A program made the position numbers and the translations under genes. Shown one piece after another: positions 25,767-34,529 of a DNA stretch of 64,000 nt (position 1 is its first letter; every line of letters begins with the position of its first letter). This DNA comes from Acidaminobacterium chupaoyuni (GTDB taxonomy: Bacteria > Bacillota > Clostridia > Oscillospirales > Butyricicoccaceae): NCBI GenBank assembly GCA_047936785.1, contig CP176394.1; one strand, 5' to 3'. The notes beneath the pieces were generated by a model. That model was not told the DNA's origin, made no database searches, and saw nothing but the letters and a program-made list of their open reading frames with translations.

Positions 25767-27014
25767 ATGAAAAAGCAGAAGGTTTTTTACGGCTGGTATA
25801 TCGTCGCCGCGGGGTTTCTGGTGTTTGCCCTTTCCATGGGCATCGTCAATAACTGCGCCGGCGTTTTCATCAAACCGCTTTGCGAAGCGTTCGGGTTCCC
25901 GCGGAAAGCGGTGAACCTCATGAGCACCATCTGCGGCGCCTGCGGCATGCTTCTGGCGCTTTTTTCCGGCAGATTCTACCGCCGCTTCGATGTGGTGAAG
26001 ACCATGCGTTTTGCTGCCGTCGCTCTGGCCGGCAGCTATTTTGCCTATTCCTATTGCCGCTCGCTGCCGATGTTTTATCTGGTTTCCGTCATCGTCGGCT
26101 TTTCTCAGGCGCTGCTGGTCACCGTTTCCATGTCGATGCTGCTCAACAACTGGTTTCATGAAAAGCGGGGCACAGCCGTTGGCATCGCCTTTATGGGCAG
26201 CGGCATCGGCGGCATGCTTTTCAATCCCCTGGCCAACGCCCTGATCGAAGCCATGGGCTGGCAGGGGGCTTACCGCGTGCTGGCTGTTTTGATGGGCGCG
26301 CTGCTGATCCCCGCCTGTTTTCTGGTGCTGCGCAATTCCCCCGCCGATCTGGGGCTGACCCCCTATGGCGCGGGCGCGCAGGATCCGCTGGCCCAAACGC
26401 CGCCTGCGCAGGCAGAGGGCTTCACTCTGCATGAGCTTCAGCATACGCTGCATTTCTGGCTGTTCTGCCTTTGCAATTTTGTGGCGATCTTCGCCATGTG
26501 CTGCCTGATGACCCAGGTGGCCCCCCATCTGAGCGATGTGGGCTATTCGCCTTCGTTCGCCGCCGTGATGACCTCGCTTTGCATGGGCTCGCTGGCGCTG
26601 GGCAAAGTGATCCTGGGCCGCCTTTATGATAAACTGGGCGTGCGCGCGGCCACCATGTTTTCGGTGATCGCGGCCTTCTTCGGCTTCATCGGCATGCTGC
26701 TGGTGCCTTTCAAGCCCGCGCTGGGGCTCATCGTGGTGGGTTCCGGCTTCGGCAGCTGCTTTGGTTCTGTGGCGCCGCCTGTTCTCACCCAAACGCTTTA
26801 TGGCAAAAAAGATTACGGCGCCATTCTGGGCCGTCTTTCCGCCTGCGGCAACGCCGCAGGCATGCTCTGCCCCGTGGTGATGGGCACCGTTTATGACAGT
26901 TTCGGTTCTTACCGCCCCATTTTTATGGTTCTGGTGGTGGTGATAGCGCTTTGCGGCGTGGGCTATCTGCGTTTATTCGCCACCATGCCGCGCAAAGAAC
27001 CCTCCTCGCTCTGA
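25767..27014 (+). CDS. OFA-family MFS transporter (copy 3)
   Basis: A 415-residue permease of the same family (KVFYGWYIVAAGF, NNCAGVFIKPLC, GIAFMGSGIGGM, APHLSDVGYSPSFAAVM). The ribosome site GGAGCAC lies inside the end of copy 2. It is followed by an intrinsic terminator, so the downstream deacylase operon is separately transcribed. Confidence 0.88.
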   Translation: MKKQKVFYGWYIVAAGFLVFALSMGIVNNCAGVFIKPLCEAFGFPRKAVNLMSTICGACGMLLALFSGRFYRRFDVVKTMRFAAVALAGSYFAYSYCRSLPMFYLVSVIVGFSQALLVTVSMSMLLNNWFHEKRGTAVGIAFMGSGIGGMLFNPLANALIEAMGWQGAYRVLAVLMGALLIPACFLVLRNSPADLGLTPYGAGAQDPLAQTPPAQAEGFTLHELQHTLHFWLFCLCNFVAIFAMCCLMTQVAPHLSDVGYSPSFAAVMTSLCMGSLALGKVILGRLYDKLGVRAATMFSVIAAFFGFIGMLLVPFKPALGLIVVGSGFGSCFGSVAPPVLTQTLYGKKDYGAILGRLSACGNAAGMLCPVVMGTVYDSFGSYRPIFMVLVVVIALCGVGYLRLFATMPRKEPSSL

Positions 27015-27041
27015 TCCCTTTTCTCTTTTTTCTTGCGTTTC

Positions 27042-27075
27042 ACGGCGGCGGGTTTCCCGCCGCCGTTTTGTTTTT
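27042..27075 (+). terminator. terminator after MFS copy 3
   Basis: ACGGCGGCGGG (27042-27052) pairs with CCCGCCGCCGT (27056-27066), followed by a U-rich tail. Confidence 0.9.
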
Positions 27076-27207
27076 GTATAGAGCGCCTAAAATCCAGCCG
27101 ATATTTTCGGCATAATTTCTTGGTTAAGCTATGGTACAATAAAAGGGAATACAAGCATCGAAAGCATCCGCAGCGGATGTTTTTCAAGAAAAGGAGCTGA
27201 AATTTCC

Positions 27208-28821
27208 ATGTTTGATCTTTTGATTCAGAACGGCGTCATCGTCGATGGCACAGGCGCCCCCCGCTATGAAGCGGATCTCGCCATCCAAAACGGCAAAATC
27301 GCAAAAATCGCCCCGCATATCGCAGAGCCCGCGGCCAAAGTGATCGATGCCAAAGGCATGATCGTTTCACCGGGCTTTATCGATTATCACGGCCATTCCG
27401 ATAACACCATGCTGCTGGATCCCGACTGCTACAATTATCTGGAACAGGGCGTGACCACCGAGATCACGGGCCAATGCGGAACAGGCCCCGCCCCCTATTA
27501 TGAAGGCGGCGCCGAAGAAGCCAAGCTGGGGCTTTCCAAAGAAGATTTTGAAAAAATGAAAGCCGTCACCGATTCTTTTGAAAGCTTCATGGGTTATGTT
27601 TCTCAGCGGAAATATGGCAACAACATCGCCCTTTATGTGGGTCAGGGCAATGTGCGCGGCCGCGTGATGGGCTTCAGCGCCGAAAAGCCCACCCCCGCGC
27701 AGATGGAAGAAATGAAAAACTGGATGCGTCAGGCCATGGAATGCGGCTATCTGGGCTTCACCACGGGCCTTGTTTATGCCCCCTCGGTTTATGCCGGCGA
27801 AGAAGAGCTGGTGGAACTGGCCAAAGTCGTTGGCGAATATGGCGGCAGCTATGCTTCCCATATCCGCGGCGAAAGCGGCAATGTGGTGGAATCGGTGGAA
27901 GAAGCCATCAATATCGGTGAAAAAGCGGGCATCCCCGTGGTGATCTCCCATGTGAAAGTCATCGGCAAAGAAAACGAGGGCCTTTCCGTCAAGGTGATCG
28001 AGGCCATGGAAAACGCCAACGCCCGCGGCGTGAAAGTGCGCGCCGATCAATATCCCTATCTGGCCGGCAGCGCCCCGTTCATCAGCTGCATCCCCCCGAA
28101 ATTCCATGTGGATGGCGAAGCCGCGCTGGTGGAAAACCTGAAAAACCCCGAATACCGCCGCAAGGTCACTTATTCCATCGAGCATGAGCGCGAAGAATTC
28201 GACAGCAACCTGATGGCCGCGGGCTTTGAAGGCACTTTGATGGCGGGCTGCGCCAAAACGCCGCAATATGTGGGCAAAACCATTGCCCAGATCGCCCGGG
28301 AAGAAAAGAAAGATCCTTATGATGTCTGCTATGATCTGCTCATCGCAAACGACGGTGTGGCCCAGGGCATCTATTTTTCGCAGAATGAATCGGATATGCT
28401 GCGCCTGCTGCGCCACCCCTATGTGATGGCGGGCAGCGACTGGTCGAATTATCCCAAGCATTTTTCGGAAGATCAGGTGGGCGGCGGCCATCCCCGCGGC
28501 ACTTCCACCATGGTGGAACATCTGCGCCTGATCCGCGACCACGGCTTCTGCAGTTTAGAGCAGGCCATCCATAACATCACCGGCCTGCCCGCCGAAATGA
28601 GCGGCATCGAAGGCATCGGTCTGGTGAAGGAAGGCGCTCACGCCGATCTTTGCGTGTTCGATTATGCCGCCCTGAAGGCGTGCAGCGATTATCTGCACCC
28701 CTTCCGCAAAAACCAAGGCATCCAGACCGTGATCGTCAACGGCGCGGTGGCTGTTGAAAACGGCGTGGCCAATGGTGTGAAAAACGGCGTTGTTTTGAAA
28801 AAAGCGCCCAAAAAAGCATAA
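27208..28821 (+). CDS. N-acyl-D-amino-acid deacylase family amidohydrolase
   Basis: This 537-residue amidohydrolase is of the D-aminoacylase type. It shows the zinc HxH in GFIDYHGHSD, the metal-bridging region EQGVTTEITGQCGTG, histidines in YASHIRGESG and VISHVKVIG, and the catalytic Asp in VMAGSDWSNY. The family removes acyl groups from N-acyl-D-amino acids or opens related cyclic amides. AAAGGAG precedes the ATG. It is followed 39 bases later by a creatininase-family gene, suggesting a small pathway that opens a cyclic or acylated amide and then cleaves it. The substrate is unknown; the OFA transporters upstream may supply it. Confidence 0.9.
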   Translation: MFDLLIQNGVIVDGTGAPRYEADLAIQNGKIAKIAPHIAEPAAKVIDAKGMIVSPGFIDYHGHSDNTMLLDPDCYNYLEQGVTTEITGQCGTGPAPYYEGGAEEAKLGLSKEDFEKMKAVTDSFESFMGYVSQRKYGNNIALYVGQGNVRGRVMGFSAEKPTPAQMEEMKNWMRQAMECGYLGFTTGLVYAPSVYAGEEELVELAKVVGEYGGSYASHIRGESGNVVESVEEAINIGEKAGIPVVISHVKVIGKENEGLSVKVIEAMENANARGVKVRADQYPYLAGSAPFISCIPPKFHVDGEAALVENLKNPEYRRKVTYSIEHEREEFDSNLMAAGFEGTLMAGCAKTPQYVGKTIAQIAREEKKDPYDVCYDLLIANDGVAQGIYFSQNESDMLRLLRHPYVMAGSDWSNYPKHFSEDQVGGGHPRGTSTMVEHLRLIRDHGFCSLEQAIHNITGLPAEMSGIEGIGLVKEGAHADLCVFDYAALKACSDYLHPFRKNQGIQTVIVNGAVAVENGVANGVKNGVVLKKAPKKA

Positions 28822-28860
28822 CATTCGCGATTTCTCAAACCAAAAAAGGAGTTTTGCCCT

Positions 28861-29634
28861 ATGAAAAATACCATACGCTGGGATAATCTGCGTTCCCCCG
28901 AATTGAAAGAGCTGGCGGAAGTGGGCGCCATTGTGCTGGTGCCGCTGGGTTCCACCGAACAGCATGGCCCCCATCTTCCCGTGGGATGCGACGCGCTGAT
29001 GGCCACCGCCATGAGTGAAAAAATCGCTCAGGAGCTTTGCTCCCGCGGTCAGGTCTGCATCGTGGCCCCCACCATCGCCGTGGCCAATTCCACCCACCAC
29101 ATGAGTTTTTCCGGCTCGCTCACCTTAAAGCCTTCCACCTATATGCTGATGCTCAAAGATTACTGCTGCAGCATCGCCGCCCACGGTTTTCGCAAAATTG
29201 TTCTCGTCAACGGCCACGGCGGCAATGTGGCCCCCACCGAAGCGGCCCTCATCGAGATCAATGAAACGCTGGGCTTCCCCGTTTATCTCACCGGCTATTG
29301 GAAAGGCGACCCCACCGCGCAAAGCGATGTTCTGGAAAGCCAAAGCGGCATGATCCACGCCTGCGAAGGCGAAACCTCGCTGATGCTGGCCATCGATGAA
29401 GATCTGGTGGATGAGGGTTATCATTCCATCAAAGGCAACCCGGGCTATGATTTCGCCCCCGAAGACGATGATATCCTGCATACCTTCCATCGCATGGAAT
29501 CTCACACCGAAAACGGCGTGATGGGCAATTCTTATCTTGCCACCAAAGAAAAAGGCGAAAAAATGGTTGACCGCATGGTGCGCGGCATGGCCGATATCCT
29601 TTGCACAGACGGCCTGTGGGAACGCAAGGTCTAA
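28861..29634 (+). CDS. creatininase-family amidohydrolase
   Basis: This 257-residue metal-dependent hydrolase carries the family motifs VPLGSTEQHGPHLPVGCDA, THHMSFSGSLTL, VNGHGGNV and the Glu in HACEGETSLML. Members cleave cyclic or linear C-N bonds (creatinine, mycofactocin peptide, dipicolinate-like substrates), so the family alone does not fix the substrate. It is co-transcribed with the D-aminoacylase homologue and followed by a strong terminator. Confidence 0.9.
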   Translation: MKNTIRWDNLRSPELKELAEVGAIVLVPLGSTEQHGPHLPVGCDALMATAMSEKIAQELCSRGQVCIVAPTIAVANSTHHMSFSGSLTLKPSTYMLMLKDYCCSIAAHGFRKIVLVNGHGGNVAPTEAALIEINETLGFPVYLTGYWKGDPTAQSDVLESQSGMIHACEGETSLMLAIDEDLVDEGYHSIKGNPGYDFAPEDDDILHTFHRMESHTENGVMGNSYLATKEKGEKMVDRMVRGMADILCTDGLWERKV

Positions 29635-29669
29635 TTTTTCCCGTTTCGCCGGCCCTATCCAAACAGAAA

Positions 29670-29703
29670 AAGAGCAGCCGAAAGATCGGCTGCTCTTCTT
29701 TTT
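29670..29703 (+). terminator. terminator of the amidohydrolase operon
   Basis: AAGAGCAGCCG (29670-29680) pairs with CGGCTGCTCTT (29687-29697), with a U-rich tail to 29703. Confidence 0.9.
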
Positions 29704-29745
29704 CGCAATAAAAAATCTTCTCACATTTTTTCGCAGGCAGCGGGG

Positions 29746-30975
29746 TTACAGCACATATTCCGATGCGTTGATGATCTTTGTATCCAGCGCGCCCTTGATG
29801 CCGCCCAGCGCGGCCTTGATGGTGTCGCCGATGCCCGTGCCCTCTTCGCCGCCCCCGCCGCCGATCTGGGCCACATCTTCGCAGATCATGGCAACGGCGT
29901 CTTCCTGTTCCTCGCTGCATTTGACAATGGCGCAATCTTCAATATGCAGGCGTTCCGCGATCAGTTCCTTCGGAATATCCTCGGCGATCTTCACAACGGC
30001 GCAATCGCTCACATCGATGCCCATGGGCTGCTGCTCCAGCATCCATCTGGTGATCTTCAGGAAAGGCCGGTCTTCAAAAGCCGCGCCTCTGGGCTTTGCG
30101 ATCTTCACTTCGCCGTCAATTTCCGTCAATCGCGTCAGAAACTTTTCCTTGAGTTCCCGGGGCACCCGCGCATCGCCGCGGATGTTCAGATATTCCAGTT
30201 CATCCAGAATCTCTGCCTGTTCGGGAACCGTTACATCCCCCAGCACATACAGCTTTCGGCCATAGCGCCGCAGGGTGGTTTCATCCAGCGTGATGTCATC
30301 CTGCACCACCGCGGTTCCATCGGGAACAATGATGATTTCCGCTTTTTCATCGATCAGTTCCACCAGTTCTTCCACCTTCGATCGGGCAATAATCACTTCT
30401 CTGGTGCTGAAAGAAACGCCCTTGTTCTTCAGCGCTTCCGCGTCCAGCTGCGCATCCACCATGATCATGCGTCTGCCGGACCAATAAAGGTTGTTTTTGG
30501 CGCGCAGGGCAAAGAGGCTGTCGATGACCGCGCTGCGTTTGAGAAGGATCGCGCCATCGGGATAACAGGCGGTAGAACCATTGACCTTCACCCCGGTGAG
30601 GGTGGAATAAACGCTGTCGGGGCAGGTCAGCGAGCCGTTGATGGTCATGCCCACGCATTGCGCCAGCTGTTTCTGGGTGTTGGGGCCGATGGTCAGCGCG
30701 CCATTGACGACCATATAAAACTTTGTTTCGGGAATCGCATCGCCGCTTTGGATCTCGCCGCTGCCGTTGACGGTGCGGAAATCCACATTGCCTTCCACTT
30801 CCATCACATTGGCGCAGTTGAGGGCGAAGGGCAGCCTGTTCATCACAGCCTTTCCTTCGGGGCTGGTGAGAAGGGTGGCGCAGTTGACGGTGATCGCCTC
30901 ATAATCGCTGTAGTTTTCTTCCCGGATCTTTCTTGCATCGCAGCTTGCGCAGTTGATCATCAATTTTTTAGCCAT
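29746..30975 (-). CDS. beta-solenoid-like protein linked to ECF sigma factor
   Basis: This 409-residue protein has no signal peptide. Short beta-strand repeats rich in N-C-A and V-N-G recur over residues 1-150 (LMINCASCD, ITVNCATLL, LNCANVMEV, VVNGALTIG, MTINGSLTCP, VKVNGSTACYPDGA). More such strands follow later (LYVLGDVTVP, YLNIRGDARVP), recalling bactofilin-type or other beta-solenoid folds. The C terminus is glycine rich (QIGGGGGEEGTG). The ATG at 30975 follows GGAGGAAAATAAT; an ATG at 30990 overlaps that site. It lies downstream of an ECF sigma gene on the same strand, so it is probably controlled by or with it. No function is known to me. Confidence 0.72.
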   Translation of the reverse strand: MAKKLMINCASCDARKIREENYSDYEAITVNCATLLTSPEGKAVMNRLPFALNCANVMEVEGNVDFRTVNGSGEIQSGDAIPETKFYMVVNGALTIGPNTQKQLAQCVGMTINGSLTCPDSVYSTLTGVKVNGSTACYPDGAILLKRSAVIDSLFALRAKNNLYWSGRRMIMVDAQLDAEALKNKGVSFSTREVIIARSKVEELVELIDEKAEIIIVPDGTAVVQDDITLDETTLRRYGRKLYVLGDVTVPEQAEILDELEYLNIRGDARVPRELKEKFLTRLTEIDGEVKIAKPRGAAFEDRPFLKITRWMLEQQPMGIDVSDCAVVKIAEDIPKELIAERLHIEDCAIVKCSEEQEDAVAMICEDVAQIGGGGGEEGTGIGDTIKAALGGIKGALDTKIINASEYVL

Positions 30976-31447
30976 ATTATTTTCCTCCATTCAGTTGCGG
31001 TTGTTCTTTTCAATCTTTGCGGCTGCCGGATAACTTCAATCAGATCGTTTCCGAAGGAAGATTCATCATTCGGGCTATTCCTTCGGCGATGCAGCATTGA
31101 AACAGTGAAGCTGAAAATCTGCCCGATCACGGGGGTCGATGCTTTGCAGAAGCATGGCGTTTTCGATTTCCAAATAACTGCTGTAGCTTTCTTCCTGAAG
31201 CTTTTTCGCATCGCAGCTTGCGCAGTTGATCATCCATTTTTTAGCCATATCATTTTCCTCCGTTCGGCTGCAGTTGTTCTTTTAAATATTTGCGGCTGCG
31301 GGATAACCTGGATCGGATCGTTCCCGAAGGAAGATTCATCATCCCGGCTATTTCTTCGGCGGTGTAGCCATCAAAATAGCGAAGCTGAAAAATTGCCCGA
31401 TCCCGGGGGTTGATGCTTTGCAGAAGCATGGCGTTTTCAATTTCCAA
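30901..31447 (-). repeat. ~273-bp tandem duplication across the sigma / solenoid junction
   Basis: The segment 31447-31174 (sigma-factor C terminus, stop, ribosome site, solenoid N terminus) is repeated as 31173-30901. The join falls exactly between SYSSY and LEIENAM. The copies have diverged, and the second sigma tail is frameshifted. Confidence 0.85.
31075..31248 (-). pseudogene. chimeric remnant: solenoid N terminus fused to sigma-factor C terminus
   Basis: A 57-residue frame opens MAKKWMINCASCDAKKL, matching the solenoid protein's first 25 residues, then continues LEIENAMLLQS from the sigma factor's region 4 before frameshift and stop. It inherits the ribosome site GGAGGAAAATGAT, so it may be translated, but it is best read as a by-product of the tandem duplication. 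Confidence 0.75.
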
Positions 31448-31723
31448 TATTCCGCGATCTTCTGAACATTCGGGCCGCAGGCTCTGCTCATATTCGTTTT
31501 CGAGCGCCGCCCGGCGGCAGCGGTCGAAAAACAGGTTTTTGAAAGTTCGGTAAAGCCACGCCCGCCGTTTACTCGGGGATAGATCCTCCACGGTTTCCGT
31601 GTTCATCAGCGCCTTGATAAAGGTTTCCTGCACCAGGTCTTCTGCCAGCTCTCTGCTGCCGCTTATGTGAGCCCCATAGGCGATCAGTTCCCTGTAGTGT
31701 GCTTCATAAAGTTCTTCCCACAA
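31250..31723 (-). CDS. ECF-type RNA polymerase sigma factor
   Basis: The 157-residue product has sigma region 2 (AEDLVQETFIKAL, WLYRTFKNLFFDRCR) and region 4 (INPRDRAIFQLRYFDGYTAEEIAGMM, SGTIRSRLSRSRKYLKEQL). I place the start at the TTG at 31723 because AAAGGGGGG lies 7 bases upstream and family members begin LWEELYEAHY here; ATGs further up (31777) lack a ribosome site. No anti-sigma factor follows. The next intact gene is the beta-solenoid protein. Confidence 0.85.
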   Translation of the reverse strand: MWEELYEAHYRELIAYGAHISGSRELAEDLVQETFIKALMNTETVEDLSPSKRRAWLYRTFKNLFFDRCRRAALENEYEQSLRPECSEDRGILEIENAMLLQSINPRDRAIFQLRYFDGYTAEEIAGMMNLPSGTIRSRLSRSRKYLKEQLQPNGGK

Positions 31724-32128
31724 AGGTTTTCCCCCCTTTCTGTCTGGATAACGAACGGCAGGATCAAAGTGTTGCATCCAAAAATAAAAAATTGGAAATT
31801 CCGCCGCCGGAACCGCCCGCGCGTGCGCGGCGGGAAGTCTCGTTTTTCCGGCGGCATGACAGTTAGAAAGATTATAGAACATTTTTATTAAAATTGTGTT
31901 TCAGATTTCAAGAATCCGGTTTTTCCGCCCGCTTTGCCGCCGACTGCTGGCGGGCAGGAGGGGCGGCGCGCGGCTTGCTGCCGCCTTTCCCAAGCCTTTC
32001 CATGCGCCGCGGAAGCCCGCGCTCCGGCCGTTTCGGCTCTCTTTCCGCCCGCCGCCGCGCCGAATAGTGGGCTTTTTCGGTTCGGGCTTTGCGCCCGAAA
32101 AAATTTTTTCTTCTTTTTTCGATTTTTC
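31724..32128. other. intergenic region without a supported gene
   Basis: This stretch contains the upstream region of the sigma gene and a GC-rich segment before the TetR promoter. I see no gene or convincing RNA structure. Confidence 0.45.
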
Positions 32129-32168
32129 TTGACAGCGGTAAAAGACATGCTATACTGAACATAGTTCA
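32129..32168 (+). promoter_or_regulatory. tetR promoter with palindromic operator
   Basis: TTGACA (32129-32134), 16 bases and TATACT (32151-32156). The palindrome TGAACATAGTTCA (32156-32168) starts at the end of the -10 box, so a bound repressor would block initiation. A near-identical site lies at 32865. Confidence 0.82.
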
Positions 32169-32186
32169 TGTTGATGAGGTGATTTG

Positions 32187-32744
32187 ATGAATCATGCTGC
32201 CACCTCCGAAGAAGCGCTTCTTCGGGCAAGCTTAAAATTCGCTTCCGAAGAGGGGCTGAAATCGCTGAATATCCGCAGCATCGCCAAGGAATGCGGCGTT
32301 TCGGTGGGCTGTGTTTACCGCTATTTCCCTTCCAAGGCGGCTTTGATCAGCGCCACGGTGGGCAAGATCTGGGAATCGATCTTTCAGCTGACAAAAGGCA
32401 GCCGGCAGCCTTCCGGTTTTTGCGAAAGCGTGCGCTGGGTGTTTTCCTGCATCCGCAACGGGTGCGCGGAATATCCTTCGTTTTTCCGCCAGCATACGGC
32501 GGCATTCGGCCAAGCCGAAAAAAGCGACGGGCGCCGCGCCATGAACCACTATTTCGATCATATCCGCCAAACGCTTCTCGGCGCGCTGGAAGCCGACCCC
32601 GCTTTTCCGCCGCAGCTGTTCGATGAAACTTTCACCAGAGAACGCTTCGTGGGGTTTGTTTTCGATCATCTGCTTTCTTTGGGCCTGCGCGGTGCGGCAG
32701 ATTGCGAGTTTTTGATCTGCGTGATCCAAAAGCTGGCGCGGTGA
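32187..32744 (+). CDS. TetR/AcrR-family regulator
   Basis: This 185-residue protein has an N-terminal helix-turn-helix (SLNIRSIAKECGVSVGCVYRYFPSKAALI) and a variable ligand-binding half. A palindromic operator at its own promoter (32156-32168) and again before the next gene (32865-32877) predicts repression of itself and of the membrane-protein cluster. The ligand is unknown. Confidence 0.9.
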   Translation: MNHAATSEEALLRASLKFASEEGLKSLNIRSIAKECGVSVGCVYRYFPSKAALISATVGKIWESIFQLTKGSRQPSGFCESVRWVFSCIRNGCAEYPSFFRQHTAAFGQAEKSDGRRAMNHYFDHIRQTLLGALEADPAFPPQLFDETFTRERFVGFVFDHLLSLGLRGAADCEFLICVIQKLAR

Positions 32745-32864
32745 GCGCGATAGCCTTCGGCGCTTCCCCTTCGCGCTTTTTCGCCCTTCAAAGTTTTTCA
32801 ATTTGCTTTTTTGTTTTCTTGTTTTTCGCTTATTTTGCTTGTTGCTCTTTTTTTATCATCAAAG

Positions 32865-32877
32865 TGAACAATGTTCA
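32865..32877. promoter_or_regulatory. second TetR-type operator
   Basis: TGAACAATGTTCA is a perfect 6-1-6 palindrome with the same half site TGAAC as the operator at the tetR promoter. It lies 24 bases before the ATG at 32902. Confidence 0.75.
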
Positions 32878-32901
32878 TTCGCTTGTTCGGGAGGTACCCT
32901 C

Positions 32902-33354
32902 ATGTCTGACTGCCCTCATTTCCATGTTAAAAAGCAAACGCTTCTGGCCATCGCCGGCAGCGTGTGGCTGGCCGCCGGGTGGAATGTCGCCCGCATCGGC
33001 TTTTTGGCCTATGGCGAAGCAAAAATCCTTTCGCCTGTTTCGGTTCTGCTTTCCCTTTCCGTGTTCCTGGCTTTCGGGCTGATGTTTCTCGGCATGAGCC
33101 GCAAACACGCCCGCCGCATCCGCGCCTTCGCCCAAAAGACCAAGCCGTTCTGGCATTTTTTCGATAAAAAATCTTATCTCATCATGGCGTTGATGATGGG
33201 CGGCGGTCTTTGGCTCAGAAGCTCGGGGCTTGCGCCGGCGCGGTTTCTCGCGGTGTTTTACAGCGGCCTTGGCTGCGCGCTGGCGCTGGCGGGGCTGTCG
33301 TTCTGGCAAAAATTTCTTACTTACGGCAAAAGCGATGACACGCTTTCCCAATAA
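32902..33354 (+). CDS. four-helix membrane protein, unknown
   Basis: This 150-residue protein has hydrophobic segments at about 14-30, 42-62, 90-107 and 112-132 and a short cytoplasmic N terminus with HFHVKK. GGGAGG lies 6 bases before the ATG. The operator of the TetR regulator overlaps its upstream region, so it is probably repressed by that protein. I do not recognise the family. Confidence 0.7.
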   Translation: MSDCPHFHVKKQTLLAIAGSVWLAAGWNVARIGFLAYGEAKILSPVSVLLSLSVFLAFGLMFLGMSRKHARRIRAFAQKTKPFWHFFDKKSYLIMALMMGGGLWLRSSGLAPARFLAVFYSGLGCALALAGLSFWQKFLTYGKSDDTLSQ

Positions 33355-33414
33355 CGGGCTTTGCTCTTTTGCAAAGCCGCATCTCAATTTTTAAAACGAA
33401 AGGAATTGATTTTT

Positions 33415-34080
33415 ATGGCGATCGGCGAATCTGTTTTTGACATTGCTTATCTTCTCACGGTTCTCACTTTGGGCATTATAATGATCTGCCAAAGCCGCGG
33501 CAACGCGCAATACCGCCTGTTCGGCATCATGGCCGTTGTTTTGGGGGCGGGCGATGCCTTCCATCTGGTGCCCCGCGTGATGGCGCTCACCACCGACGGC
33601 CTCGCCCGGCATACCGTGGCGCTGGGCATTGGCAAATGGGTCACTTCTGTGACCATGACGGTGTTCTATGTGCTGCTTTATCTGGTGTGGCGCAAGCGTT
33701 ACCGCATTACGGGCCGCCGCGTCCTCACCGCCGCCGTGTGGCTTCTGGCCGTCTGCCGCGTCGTTCTCTGCTTCTTCCCCCAGAACCGGTGGCTTTCCGC
33801 GGCTCCCCCGCTTTCCTGGGGCATTTACCGCAACATCCCCTTCACGATCCTCGGCCTTGTGATTTTGCTGCTGTTTTACAGGGAATCGCGCAAACAGAAC
33901 GACCGGGCGTTCCGGCATATGTCAACGGCCATCCTCGTCAGCTTTGCCTGCTATCTGCCTGTGGTGCTTTTCGCCGATCGGTTCCCGCCCGTGGGCGCGC
34001 TGATGCTGCCGAAAACCTGCGCCTATGTGTGGGCGGTGCTGCTGGGTTATTTTGATATGAAAGGATCACGCGCAAAATGA
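33415..34080 (+). CDS. seven-helix membrane protein, unknown
   Basis: This 221-residue integral membrane protein has roughly seven hydrophobic segments and begins MAIGESVFDIAYLLTVLTLG. Conserved-looking charged positions inside the membrane (GAGDAFHLVPR) could form a functional site. GAAAGGAATTG precedes the ATG at 33415. Its end overlaps the next gene by 4 bases, so the two are coupled. I cannot name a function. Confidence 0.7.
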   Translation: MAIGESVFDIAYLLTVLTLGIIMICQSRGNAQYRLFGIMAVVLGAGDAFHLVPRVMALTTDGLARHTVALGIGKWVTSVTMTVFYVLLYLVWRKRYRITGRRVLTAAVWLLAVCRVVLCFFPQNRWLSAAPPLSWGIYRNIPFTILGLVILLLFYRESRKQNDRAFRHMSTAILVSFACYLPVVLFADRFPPVGALMLPKTCAYVWAVLLGYFDMKGSRAK

Positions 34081-34499
34081 AAAAATATCTGAATTTATCG
34101 TTTGTTTTTGCCATTGCGGCCCTTGCCTGCGGCGTTTTTTACCGCGAATTCACAAAATTTCAGGGCTTTTCGGGTAAAACAGTGCTGGCGCTGCCCCATG
34201 TTCACCTGTTTGCGCTGGGCACGCTTTTCTTCCTGATCCTCGGGCTTTATGCCGACCGGCTCGATCTGTCTTCGCAAAAAACCTTTCGGGCGTTTTTGCC
34301 GCTTTATCTCGCGGGCCTGCCGCTGATGGCGGCGATATTCCTTCTGCGCGGCGTGTTGGAAGTGCTGGGCAAAGAGCTTTCGGCCGGCGCTTCTGCCGCG
34401 ATCTCGGGCGTGGCGGGCATCAGCCACACCCTCATCACCGCGGCGCTGGTGCTGCTGTTTGCGGCGCTCAGGCGCGCAGCCGCCGCCCACGCCAAATAA
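34077..34499 (+). CDS. DUF2871-family membrane protein
   Basis: A 140-residue protein with four hydrophobic helices. It matches the DUF2871 pattern (MKKYLNLSFVFAIAALACGVFYREFTKF, LPHVHLFALGTLFFLIL, ISHTLITAALVLLF), including the histidines in HVH and SHT. The family has no assigned role. It is translationally coupled to the preceding membrane protein and followed by a terminator, closing the TetR-linked cluster. Confidence 0.82.
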   Translation: MKKYLNLSFVFAIAALACGVFYREFTKFQGFSGKTVLALPHVHLFALGTLFFLILGLYADRLDLSSQKTFRAFLPLYLAGLPLMAAIFLLRGVLEVLGKELSAGASAAISGVAGISHTLITAALVLLFAALRRAAAAHAK

Positions 34500-34529
34500 G
34501 CATCGGGCGCATGCTCCGTTTTCTTTCTT

